The notes under the pieces are model-generated. The model saw only the letters and a list, made by a program, of their open reading frames with translations. It was not told the origin of the DNA and searched no databases. The translations under genes were made by a program, and so were the position numbers. Source: Erodium maritimum (lineage: Eukaryota; Streptophyta; Magnoliopsida; Geraniales; Geraniaceae). Taken from it: DNA of 64,000 bases. The stretch's first letter is position 1, and every line of letters begins with the position of its first letter. The stretch lies in contig OY997590.1 of assembly GCA_963921825.1 (NCBI GenBank), positions 36,225,039-36,289,038 on the forward strand, read 5' to 3'. This document shows positions 11,692 to 21,953 of the stretch, in pieces.

Positions 11692-11943
11692 ATGGCGCCC
11701 GACAATAAGAGTGGTGTTTCTCAGGTTGACGTTGGTCCCCCACCAATGATGTACAGGGAAGAGCAAGAACAACGTCGTCGTGGTCGGTTCGAGCGTACAA
11801 GGGCGAAGCTGATGCAGTACCCGTTATCACTCACCAGGTAGTACGTTGAAGCAGTTGCGCTCGACACAACTGATTGGACTCCATTGGAGAAGGCAAACCA
11901 CGAGGCTCTTATGTTCGAGATGCTTCATGCTATGAATGAGTAA
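11692..11943 (+). pseudogene. third small ORF of Harbinger E1, unknown function
   Basis: An 83-codon frame begins MAPDNKSGVSQVDV and ends in EMLHAMNE before TAA at 11941. One in-frame TAG at 11839 interrupts it. The middle is very basic (EEQEQRRRGRFERTRAK) and the C-terminal half is acidic and hydrophobic, suggesting a helical segment. It has its own TATA box and lies between transposase and Myb-like gene on the same strand. Canonical PIF/Harbinger elements have two genes, so this is either an extra element gene, a separated 5' part of ORF1, or a captured fragment. I do not recognise the protein. Confidence 0.45.
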
Positions 11944-12141
11944 GGTTTTCGTGTACACGTATCTAGTATCGAACGTGTTCTGTTTGGTTTTTATTTTCTT
12001 TTCATTTAATGTTCGCCGATTCCACAACTTGGTCACACGTCTCGATTCTGCCTCCATAATAACTTCAACCGATTTTGTCAAAATAATAATTTGACCGATT
12101 CTTTGCCTTTGTAATTTAAAACTCTACGATTCTGCCTCCCC

Positions 12142-12149
12142 TATTTAAA
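12142..12149 (+). promoter_or_regulatory. TATA-like box before Myb-like ORF1 of E1
   Basis: TATTTAAA lies about 100 bases before the ATG at 12245 and is followed by a CA-rich leader. Confidence 0.35.
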
Positions 12150-12244
12150 CAACCATCATCACGGAATCGGCATCCACAACTCCTCTTCCTTCCTCCAAGA
12201 AAAACATATTAGCAACCACCCAAATTCCTTCCCAAACTGATTCC

Positions 12245-12618
12245 ATGGCCCCTTTATGGACCGACGTCGAGGATAGGCGGCTAATCGTGGTGTGGATGAT
12301 TCACGGGAGTGACCGTAGAGAGTATTGGTGCGATCTCAATTCGGTTGGAAAACCATAGCGACCGAACCTTACCCTCGAACGGAGAAGCAGCTCAAAGATC
12401 ACTAGCAGAAGAACAACCTTCGGGTGATGCGATTCGAGGTTGCGTTCTTGCAAGCCCGAGTGGAGCTCGGCCCAACCGCCACCGATGCCGAAGTTCTCCT
12501 CGAGGCCAACCGTGTTTATGCCCGTAATGTGGCCATTCCATTCAACAAGCATGAGTGGTGGGCGACTATTCGGGAATGCCCAAAATGGCGTCGGATGAAC
12601 GACTTTCTGAACCTCTAG
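12245..12618 (+). pseudogene. Myb/SANT-like ORF1 protein of Harbinger E1, broken
   Basis: In active PIF/Harbinger elements this DNA-binding partner recruits the transposase to the element ends. The N-terminus MAPLWTDVEDRRLIVVW is a Myb/SANT helix 1. The third helix region reads RTEKQLKDH in another frame. A C-terminal helix bundle ends in HEWWATIRECPKWRRM, matching the conserved W...PKW end of the family. A frameshift near residue 35 and a TAG where Trp is expected (KDH-stop-QKNN) inactivate it. Length (about 124 codons) is near the lower end for the family. Confidence 0.8.
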
Positions 12619-13059
12619 GGTTTTTTTGGTCGGGTTGCTCGGAGTTTGTCTGCTAGTAGTTTTTTCTTCTAATTTCTAGGGTTTTATGTTTATCGGGTCA
12701 TCTTTTTAGTCTCGTTCACTCTTTATCAGAAATAATAAAATATGATTTTCATATTAATTTATTTATTTATCATGCAGATACCTTCGGAATAGACTGAATC
12801 GCTCTATTCCCACTACAGCATCCCCAACAACAGACCCACGAATCGGGTCGAATTAGACCTGACTTTTCCAAATTTATGGCCTAAACAGACCAGGATTGGA
12901 CCGATTCGGTGTAATTCCATTGTGGATAGTCTAAGTGATAAATCTTTATCAATTAGCATGATTATGCATTTCCATAGTCTCACTCAGTAAAAGGCTCATG
13001 CATTTGTCTGTGTACTGTATTTAAGCTTTGTCTTAGGTGTGTACTTTGTTATACATTAT

Positions 13060-13416
13060 TACGAGGAGAGAAGTGTTTTAGAGGCTCTGTGTGTAGCTGG
13101 TGTTTTGGTCTGGTATTATAGAGGTGGATTGTGGCTGTGAGGTTTGGTTGGTCCTTGGGGTATGGTTGGGCTTGGTTCCTTGGTTTATGAGGAATGCGTC
13201 TGGTGTTTAAAGCAATTCATTTCTAGGGTTGTTGTGTTTTGATATGGTATGTTTTGCTTTTGTTGTTTTTGTATGGGTAGTATAGCTCTCAAGCTACTTC
13301 AAGATCTTTATTGATCTTGTTTCGGTTTAGAGGTTGATCCCTTTCGGTGTATCACATTCCCTTATTATTCATCTTGAAGGATAATGGTTTAATAAATTCG
13401 CGCTTATAAAAAAAGA
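13060..13416 (+). mobile_element. possible 5'-truncated LINE 3' end
   Basis: The T/G-rich sequence without ORFs ends in TTTAATAAATTCGCGCTTAT followed by seven A residues, which resembles the 3' UTR and tail of plant L1-type elements. I could not find a target-site duplication, so the limits and the call are tentative. Confidence 0.3.
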
Positions 13417-13844
13417 GGTCCAACAATATCTAACTCATATTAACTTGAGGGATTCAATCACTCATATTACTCATAGAAATGATCGCATATCCAACGAAAA
13501 TCCTTATTATTATCCAAGTAAAGACAATGCTTAATTGTGTCAAGATTCAAAACCATTATATAGTAATCCTTGGTGACTTTAAGTTCAAAAGATCTTAAGT
13601 CATATTGCGTTAATAAGATGGCTTTTAGAAGTAGCATTTGGGTTTTGGAAACCTGGTGCTCCTGGAATAATTGGGTTTATAACGGTGTTCAAATAGTTAG
13701 GTTTTGGAAAAGAAAGCAAGGAAAATGAGAGATCTGTGATGGTATACATAGAGAGATAGCCAAATGAGGGTAATGAGAGATGCGATGGAAATATTTGATA
13801 TCAAATAGCCTTATCCTCATGTTACCTAGAAAGCCCATAATGTT

Positions 13845-14999
13845 TTTTTTTATCAGCAAAGCAGTATTTAAAAACCTGCTCTTTGAATTAAAGAGCAGGG
13901 GATGAAGAAGAACAGACAAGACCCTTCCACTCTAATGGGAATGTCTATGAACAAGACTCAACAAGATGAGGGATTACAATACCAGATGAAGAACCCAACA
14001 GGGGTGTACATGAATTGGACAATAAAAGATCTATAATCTGAATTTGCCCACCATTAAGCTCACAATACATGTCTTAAACACCTAGAAAAAAACCTTTAAG
14101 CCCAACAAACAGAAGCACCAGCAACCCGATCTCAACTACCCTAACCAAATGTGGACAAAATTAATCCCAGCTCAAAGATCAGATCCCACAAAGGGGATCA
14201 AAATCTTGTTAATACTGGCGGCCAAACCGCTACGGCAGAGGCATTCTGGCGGAAACCACCAGAAACCACAAGTCCAACCACTAAGGCCGAAGGTCTTTCG
14301 AAGGCATAGATGCCGGAAACTCGCCGGTGGCCAACACCACATCCGGCGAGCCCGAGCCAAAAAGTGGTCGGGAAATCGAACTAACCAAACGTCCGAGGAG
14401 GAACAGGGGAGGGAGAAAAAAAGCCACAAATGGAAAAGGAAGAAGAGAAGACAAACCTTCGCTGCACTGAGGAGTCACAGACCCAAGATCTGTCAACGAC
14501 GCCACCGAGCAGAAGCCACCTTCTTCAGGATCGAATTGACCTAGCACCACGCCGATCCAAGAGCCAAAAACGGGTCCCACTGCCAGAGCCATAACAAGAC
14601 GACCGGATCTGAAGGGAGGAACCCCCACCACAACACCGCGAGAGCCACCGAGCAAGAGGCGAAAAGGGGACGGATCCGCAATGATCCACACCGTGGACGG
14701 TGGGGAAGGTCGTCCCACGGTCGGATCTGGCCCCAGACGCCCCAAAAAGCCACCGGAGAAGAAGGAGAAGGGTAGATCTGAGGCGGTCGAGACGAAGAGA
14801 GGAGGGGAGAGGAAGATCAGAACGATCTGGACTTGAAGGAGCGAGGAGGGGCCACCACCGGAAAGCTCGAAGATCGCGAGACCCTGAGCAAGACCGGCGG
14901 TGGCCAGAGGAGAGCGGCGACGGGCGTATAGAGGCTAGGGTTTCAGACTTCTAGAGAGAGGGCATACGCTCTCTCTCTAGACTTATTCCAAAACAATAT
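13845..14999 (-). mobile_element. non-LTR retroposon inserted in antisense
   Basis: The insert is bounded by a perfect 14-bp target duplication, AAGCCCATAATGTT (13831-13844 and 15000-15013). The left side starts with a T run, which on the minus strand is the poly(A) tail after GCTTTGCTGATA. The minus-strand 5' half is a C/T-rich leader containing AAACCCTAGCC. Its reading frames (for example 14281-14745) are Pro, Ser and Gly rich and I recognise no ORF1 or reverse transcriptase. At about 1.15 kb it is best read as an internally deleted LINE or a LINE-mobilised non-autonomous retroposon. Confidence 0.7.
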
Positions 15000-15013
15000 A
15001 AGCCCATAATGTT

Positions 15014-15778
15014 GATAATACGTATTTTCAAGATACTAATTTGAAGGGGCGAAAGGTGGGCATATTCATGATATTTAGAATACGATGTTCAAGAGACTAG
15101 CAATCTCGACGCTTGTGGAAGCCACATAAATTCGGGAAGCGTTTCTCTGGATTCAAGAAAAAGGTTGGAGGAATGCTGTTCAGAATGACATTTAGGTGCT
15201 AGTACACTTCGTAAAGTCATGTAGTATGTTTTGGTCCCCGTTAGGCCTACTAATCCAGGATTGTAAAGATATATTGAACCTACTAGAGGGTATTCACCTC
15301 GCATATGTTAGACATTAAACAAATAAAGCCAAAAAAGCTCATTCTTGACATGTTCGTGTTGGTCAGACTCAGTCTTACCTGGTCATTTCATGTAATTCTT
15401 ATTAAAGATCTTGAATAAAATCTCTCTTTTGTTGCAAAAATATGTATTGATTTTTCTGTCTCATTTTATCAAGAGTAAATACTTAATATTATCATACTCA
15501 ATACTAGATTACTACAAGGTGTTACATCTTTCGTTCTTATCCTTTTTCGATTGTGTTGACCGAGTTACTCCATCCTAGTCGTCCAAGGTCTTTGTGCTTG
15601 TTCACGCTTTGGATGTTTCAGCGGGCAAACGGATGGTCCTGAATTGGTGTTTTTGTGTTGACGTGTTTCTTGAGACGACCCAGGTGAATACCTTCATTAA
15701 CCTTCTCCAGACTAGGTTGATAGCGTCGTGGTCCAAGATAGTCGAGAGTGGTACCCCTCTAGCTCTACCCTCAGATGA
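15014..15778. other. no gene supported
   Basis: This AT-rich spacer has short ORFs only. A frame at 15594-15836 (80 codons) lies just upstream of the orphan coding-like frame and overlaps its first 20 codons. It may be part of it in another frame, but I do not recognise it. Confidence 0.4.
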
Positions 15779-16192
15779 GCCTTACTATCTTCTTTGTTCC
15801 ATGTATGTGAGTTGTACGCACTTACTCTCCATTTGAGTATTGCCCATGAGTATACAATTGTGGATGAGTCTTTGGATTCGTCGGGCAGCAAATTGGGCAG
15901 GTATGTTGATATGGTTTTGGATGAGGACACGACCTCTCTCTCTTGTCCTTACGATTAGACACCACCGCCTCTTCAAGTTTACTTTGGCAATGTACACCCT
16001 CACTTTAATGCCCTTCGTGAAGTTCCCATCTTCGTTGATTGGTGCGTTGTTGGGGAAAAAGATTACTCACATGGTAGCGAAGTTTGTTATCCGAGTGAGG
16101 GCTTGTTACAAAGATTCTTTGAGAAGGGTCTTTGGAAGCTTGAAGTATTTATGAATCATCCCTATATCATCGAGGTTCTTAGCTCCTATTAG
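15779..16192 (+). pseudogene. orphan coding-like frame, unknown protein
   Basis: A plus-strand frame is open from 15779 to the TAG at 16190-16192, except for one TAG at 15956. It has protein-like composition, with stretches such as EYTIVDESLDSSGSKLGRYV, NALREVPIFVDWCVVGEKDY and LLQRFFEKGLWKLEVF. There is no Met at its start, so it looks like an internal or 3' part of a lost gene. It stops 58 bases before the LINE target duplication at 16251. I do not recognise the family. Confidence 0.35.
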
Positions 16193-16847
16193 AGTCACAT
16201 GATTGCCTTCCTTTAATTTTGTTTGTTTTTTCGCTAGGTTTTTTTGAGTTTTCGACTCCTTTTTTTAGCAAAACGTGCAATTGTATTAAAATTTATATCA
16301 AGACATTGATGTGCGCCTGAGAACATGCTCTCAGGCCACGAATAAGGTCATTACGAACGAACAATGGCTCGCTAAACCTTTTGCCATTATAACGTCGCAT
16401 ACGGTTTTTGAAAGCCATATAGGCAAGGATAGAATATGAAGAGGGGGGAAGAGGGTGCCGCAAATCTAGGATCTAAACAACGGTGATGGTGGGAGGCAAA
16501 GCATCAACATGGGACCCCTCCTAGAGCTAATCCCCGATGCTTCATTTGCCTCTCATTCCTCCTAGCGGGGGTGCTTCCCTTCCCCGACCTGTTCCTCCCG
16601 AGGTGCTCCAGCAGCTGACCTCTTAAGTGCTCCATTTTCCTCTCCAACTACCGCAAGGGGTGCCGAGGCTGCAATATCCTCTCACACCAAACCTCCACAC
16701 TGTGCAACATCAACCGTACCAGAGGACGAAGGTGAAGCTCCTAATATCGAGCCGGCATGGGGTGGAACCACTTCAAGACGGATCATACCTCGAGACTCCA
16801 ATCTATAAGGCACAGAGCTCGGTGTAACTCGAGGGGGCTATCCAGGG

Positions 16848-19800
16848 TCAATGTGCCCTAGGGTTTGCGGCTATGGGATTAGGTGACCGATCCACCTCTC
16901 CCCATTCTGTCGCATAGGCCTTAATCTTCTTTCCCCTCTGATACTCCAGCATAGATGTGCCAAATCTCGGGGGAGCTTTGGCTGCCCATGTGCACTCCTT
17001 GAAGTCATGGCCAAGTCTACCACAATTGTAGTAGAAGCTCGAAAGCCTGGAAAAGGTGATTTCAGTGTGGATTGGCTCAGGGAACTCCTTTAACCGAAGT
17101 ATGAGGCCCCTCCGGAGCGGCCTCTCAATGAGATTCCAACAGCAAACCTTTACTGTGCCCCCCAGCACATGCCCCACTTATCACATGGGACCTCCACACA
17201 TGCCCCCAGAGCATCCCCAATAGAGGTACCCGTCTCTCTTATCCTTACCAGAGGAGGGAAACCCCTGGCGTGTGCCCACAATTGCACTCGATCAAGTACC
17301 GGCATCTCTCTAGCGCACGGATCTAGATCCCCTTGCAGTAGAGCCCGTCCATCGAAGCATCACGGCTCATTGCCTCGTACCCACGCCCGAGCCTCAGAAG
17401 ACCGGAAGTAGAAGCCAAAGAGCCCCAACCCTATGTCCTTAATTAGTAGCCCCTTCGCCACCTTCCCCCATGCATTCTTAATGATCCGCATGAGAGTTTC
17501 CTCCCGAGGAGTCTTTGAAGACCACAGCTTTCCCAACATGCCCCATTAATGACGCGCAATGGTCGTCGATGTTGCCCGGGAAGACGGGACAAACACCTCG
17601 ACCTCCGCCTCCTCCTCCAATGAACAGGTCGAAAGACCATCCTGTAGACCTTGAAGCTCCGAGGTCAAATCAGCCGCTGGTGGAGGAAACTCCTGTTAGT
17701 CTTAGTGCCCGTAGTTCAATCATAAATGTCCAAATGTATGTATCATCATTAGCAATAAAATTTAAAGAGGCTTTATATTACTTATGTGTTGGAGTAATAC
17801 ATCGATGTGTTCTGATATATGCCCATAATGCGAATAGAACCATAGATCAAGATAGATCCCACTCAATGGGTCCCTAGTCAACAAAGCTTCGCTAGAAGCG
17901 ACTAGTATGGAAGATGACTCTTAATGGCTTACGTTCTATTAGTCATTAGAATGAGATTCCGGAGTCTGATCATAGATATCATGTGGGACATGATATTGGA
18001 CGACCCGACATGAATATGTTTCATAGATCAAGTCATGAACATAGTCATTGTCATAGCTTGTCATGTATCCTTAGACCAAGGAATCTTTGTGATTACTATG
18101 CAATAAACAACTGAGTTTGACTTGAGACTAACGTTGCCCATAACAGGGCTTCCATAATGACTAGGATTGGCTTGGGGACGGATTGCATGAGTGACACGAA
18201 AGACGACTAAGGGATTTATCCCTCATACTACGGTATGGGAAAGATATCGGTTCTCGGCCGCTTGATCGAGAGTGATTGAAAGAATAGCATGGCCATGCAC
18301 ATGATATTGGGTATCATATATTCAATCATCTCACATATCAAGGAACATTTATTGAGAATAATAAGGATGACGGCTCTATGCCTTATCTCAATCAGGATAT
18401 CAGTGATAAAAGGATAATGAAAGGGGCGACGGAAAGGTTAGAATCAATTGGGTCGATTCGCTATGTAGTGTCAGGCAATACTAAAGTCTCGTTAGTTTCC
18501 ACTTAAATAGGATCAAGTAAAATGGGATTTTACGTTGATCTATCGACATGCATAAACCTAAGGGTCACACCGAAGGATGAAACTCATTGACTTATTCATA
18601 AAGAATGGCCAAAAGAGAGTTGTCTCGGGACATGACCAAAATTGGGTTTTGGGTCATGTGCCCATAAGTTAATAGGACTTTGCGGGTCGAGACAAGGCTT
18701 GGAGTCTTGGATTGATCACGTCGGATAATGTTGGACATTTCCAGTATGGAAAGCTTGGAGGCGATGGGCACGTCACAGGACCTCGTTGGGAATGACTATG
18801 GGCCATGTTCCAAGAGGCCCATGCAACCAAGGCCCGTGGAACTAATTAATCAATTTTTGATTAATTAGTACTAAGTAAGCAAGACAAGGATTAAGGTGTT
18901 GGTGATTCACCACCTAACCCATCTTGTCTTGCCATACTTAACACCATACTTGTCTTACTTCACACCATGCTTCACACCTTACTTGTACTTGATAGTTGTT
19001 GATGGTTTAAGTCATCTTTTTCCTACAACAAAACACAAGACAAGAATAGGAATACAACTTCTCTCCCTCTCTCCCTACAATTTCGGGTTTGGCATTTTTT
19101 TCTCCATGTTGTTATGTTCTTGAGTCATCTAAAGAAGAATTACGTGGCTTTGATTCCAATTGGATACGTAGGCGTCTTGGAGACTCAAGCCGATCATCGT
19201 TTCTTTTGTGTTCTTGAACGAATTGGTAAGGAGACATCCATATTGTTTATTCTCTTGTGTATCTAATATTTGGTAGTGTTATATGGCATGGTCTCAAGTT
19301 ATTTCTGCTGCAAGTATGTGTTCATACCCTCCATCGAGACCCAACAACTCCTCCGTCGCCAGGTGCCTCGATCGATCCCTCGTCATACCTTTCGGCGTGA
19401 CAAGGCATGTCGGGATAAGCGGAATATTATCCTTGGCAGGGAGGGAACGTCCAAGCCCTAGAGCCACCACTGCCGACCAAGGAAGTTCCTCCATCGGGGC
19501 CTTTTCTTTGGTCGGGTCTCGCTGCAGCGGTGTTGCCCTAGGAGGACTAAAGATCGGTGTATTCACCACTTTAACCCATGCACCCGTAGTGGGGGGAGGC
19601 GGGTTATGCTCATGACGCGGTGACGAGGAAACCCTATACCCCACACCACTTTGGGTAGGATCCGACGACGGCGGAACCCTAGTCACCACGCCCCTTGTTG
19701 GGGAACAGTAAGAGCGACGTCGTTGAGTTGGGCGGTCGGTGCACAAGGGTTAAGGGAAGGGAATTCTAGAATGCCCTTACTTGCAGATGAAGTAACTAGG

Positions 19801-20166
19801 GGAGGGAGGGCTAGAAGGCCCTTACTTGCAGATGAAGTAATTGTGGGTCACTTGGTAACCGGCCTCCCACGTCTTGGTTTTACTGTCGGAGCCGGGGAAG
19901 CTGGTCCTATGGAGAAAGAGATCCCATCTGAGGCTTCTCCTGGAGGAGGGAGAGCCGAAATCTCCACCACAAACGGCGAAGTAGGGGGAGCCCTAGTCGT
20001 CTTAGGTTTTCTTCTTCGGCGATTCTTCTCCCCTGCACCGTGAACGGTCTGCAGGGGACGGTAAAATCAGGAGGGCTGCCTTAGTAGGGGCGACGACAGG
20101 AAGAACGACTACGGAAACCATCATGGAAGGCGTGTCGACAACGACGGGAATAAAGGAGAGCGCCAT
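16848..20166 (-). pseudogene. LINE ORF1 protein (DUF4283 plus zinc knuckle), split and frameshifted
   Basis: ORF1 proteins of plant L1 elements bind the element RNA. A candidate start codon is at 20164-20166 (MALSFIPVVV). A basic Pro-rich N-terminal section follows to about 19290, in shifted frames. After the inserted LTR, the DUF4283 core is readable from about 17510 downward: LMRIIKNAWGKVAKGLLI, LGLFGFYFRSSEARAWV, then CFDGRALLQGDLDPCA. Next come IGDALGACVEV and, at 16848-17177, RPLRRGLILRLKEFPEP with a zinc knuckle YNCGRLGHDFKEC whose first Cys has become Tyr. Several frameshifts and stops plus the insertion make it a pseudogene. Confidence 0.8.
17694..19346 (+). mobile_element. copia solo LTR (same family as the intact element)
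   Basis: The 1653-bp sequence starts TGTTAGTCTTAGTGCCCG and ends ATCGAGACCCAACA. It is flanked by ACTCC on both sides (17689-17693 and 19347-19351). It contains no internal region or primer binding site, so it is a solo LTR left by LTR-LTR recombination. Its 3' end (CTGCAAGTATGTGTTCATAC) matches the intact element at 38190-47129 rather than the three-LTR composite. It interrupts the antisense LINE ORF1. Confidence 0.92.
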
Positions 20167-20256
20167 AACTTTGTACGGCTAGAACTAGAAGAGAATCTTA
20201 AAAGTTGAGAGAGTTTTTTTAGACCAAGTTTGAGTCATGGTGTTCGACTCCTTTTT

Positions 20257-20671
20257 GTAAATGTTGTTTTGTTAATATTTTTTTATTTATTTCTAATAAA
20301 AAAATATTATCATACTTAAATAAACAGTCAGACCAGCAAATTCACAATATCAAGCTTGATATTGTTATGACTTAGTCTTTAAATATTTTAAAATCATATG
20401 AAAAATTGTTTCCATTAAATATTATCTCCTTGGTTTGATATTCGTTTCCTTGATTTTAAATTTTTACATTTTATGGTATTAGATACTCGACCCACTAATT
20501 GGTCAATTACATTATATTGGTGTACATGAAATGTACTGCGTTCTTTCTGTTCTTTCTATAAGAGGATCAACTCAATTAAAAGTTCATTTTATTGTTGAAG
20601 AACCAATTACAGCTATATTTCAATACTCGTACTTACGAATAAACTCGTTTGAAGGTTGTGAGATGAAATAT
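20257..20671. other. no gene supported
   Basis: AT-rich spacer between the LINE and Harbinger element E2. Nothing recognisable. Confidence 0.5.
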
Positions 20672-21953
20672 TTAGGACATCCATAGTGGTGGGCTGGGAG
20701 CTGGCGGGGAGAAATCGCCGGCGAGGAGCAAGCATGGAGGAGGTGAGGAGCTGGTGGGGAGGTCGCTGGTGGGGAGGTCGCTGGTGGGGAGCAGCGACTG
20801 GGAGCTCAACGCCGGCACTCGACGCCAACGATTAGAAATCTAAATGGCCTATGAATAGTTCTTGACAAACTATTTTTTTTTTGAAAATAAAACAAAATAT
20901 ATGCTATTATCTCTAGTACATTATAAAGACATGAAAATATGCAAATCAAAATCAAAAATCATCTTCCCCTACATTCTTGTTTTCACAAATTTGTTCGTCG
21001 AAATGGTCAATTACCTACCCAACGATTTGGAGTTGAATGCAATTTTGCACGAAGTACTCGAAGGATGCATGTCCACCGACATCGGTGACGGTTTGTTTGA
21101 TGATGCATTGGTCGATTCTCCCCCACATAAGCGAAAATACATTCCACGTGACCGGGAAGCCGCAAACTAACGTTTAATAATGGACTAATTCAACAAGAAC
21201 CTTGTGTACACGGAGGTGCAGTTCCGTCGCCGCTTCAGAATGTCGAAGGCTGTTTTCCTCCGAATTGTTCATGCATTGGAGAATCATGATGCGTATTTCA
21301 CGTCAAGGTTTGATGCTGTGGGTAAAGTATCCTTATCTCCTTATCAGAAATGTATCGCGGTCATTAGGCAGTTATGTCACGGAATTGCAGCCGATGGACT
21401 GGACGAGTACTTGAAGATAGGCTGAAGCGAAACAACGTCCTTGGAATGTTTGAGAAACTTTTGCAGTGCAATCAATAAAGTATTCGGTCCTACGTACCGG
21501 AGTAAACCTACACGGGCTGATATGGACCACATATTGGTGGTTAATGAAGCACGAGGGTTCCAGGGCAGTCTTGACTGCATGCACTAGAAGAGGAAGAATT
21601 TCCCAACGGCACTGCGAGGCGTCCATTCACGGAGGGACCACGAGAATCGACCAACCGTTATTCTCGAGGCGGTTGCTACTCGTGACTTATGGATTTGGCA
21701 CTCGTTCTTTGGCATGGCGGGATCATACAACGATTTAATAGTGTTGAACCATTCCAGACTGTTCACGGACGATATCAATGGTTGGCAACCACCGGTTGAA
21801 TATACGATAAATGGTAACCACTACACACTCCCGTATTATCTAACTGATAACATATACCCTTCGTGGCCAATTTTTGTGAAAACAATTCCATTATCTCAAC
21901 GACCGAAACAGAAGAAGTTTGCTAAAGTACAAGAAGCGTGCAGGAAGGATGTG

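Larger units (their letters stand above)
9763..12931 (+). mobile_element. PIF/Harbinger DNA transposon E1
   Basis: The 3169-bp element has terminal inverted repeats GGCTATCCACAGTGG (left) and GACTATCCACAATGG (read inward from the right). It is flanked by TAA on both sides (9760-9762 and 12932-12934), the 3-bp TWA duplication typical of the superfamily. It carries a DDE transposase pseudogene, a Myb/SANT-like ORF1 pseudogene and a third small ORF between them, all on the plus strand and each preceded by a TATA-like box. All three frames are damaged, so the copy is no longer autonomous. Confidence 0.9.
16265..20242 (-). mobile_element. L1-like LINE remnant, antisense, with nested copia solo LTR
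   Basis: A 14-bp duplication, TTCGACTCCTTTTT, flanks the element (16251-16264 and 20243-20256). The minus-strand 3' end reads TTTAATACAATTGCACG and closes with a short A tail at the left edge. Removing the nested LTR (1653 bp plus 5-bp duplication) leaves about 2.3 kb that contains ORF1 only. There is no trace of endonuclease or reverse transcriptase, so ORF2 has been deleted. Confidence 0.8.

Noticed and set aside
14281-14745. 154-aa minus-strand frame in the retroposon.
   Set aside because: Low-complexity Pro/Ser/Gly composition with overlapping frames of similar length on both strands. GC-rich leader sequence is the simpler explanation.
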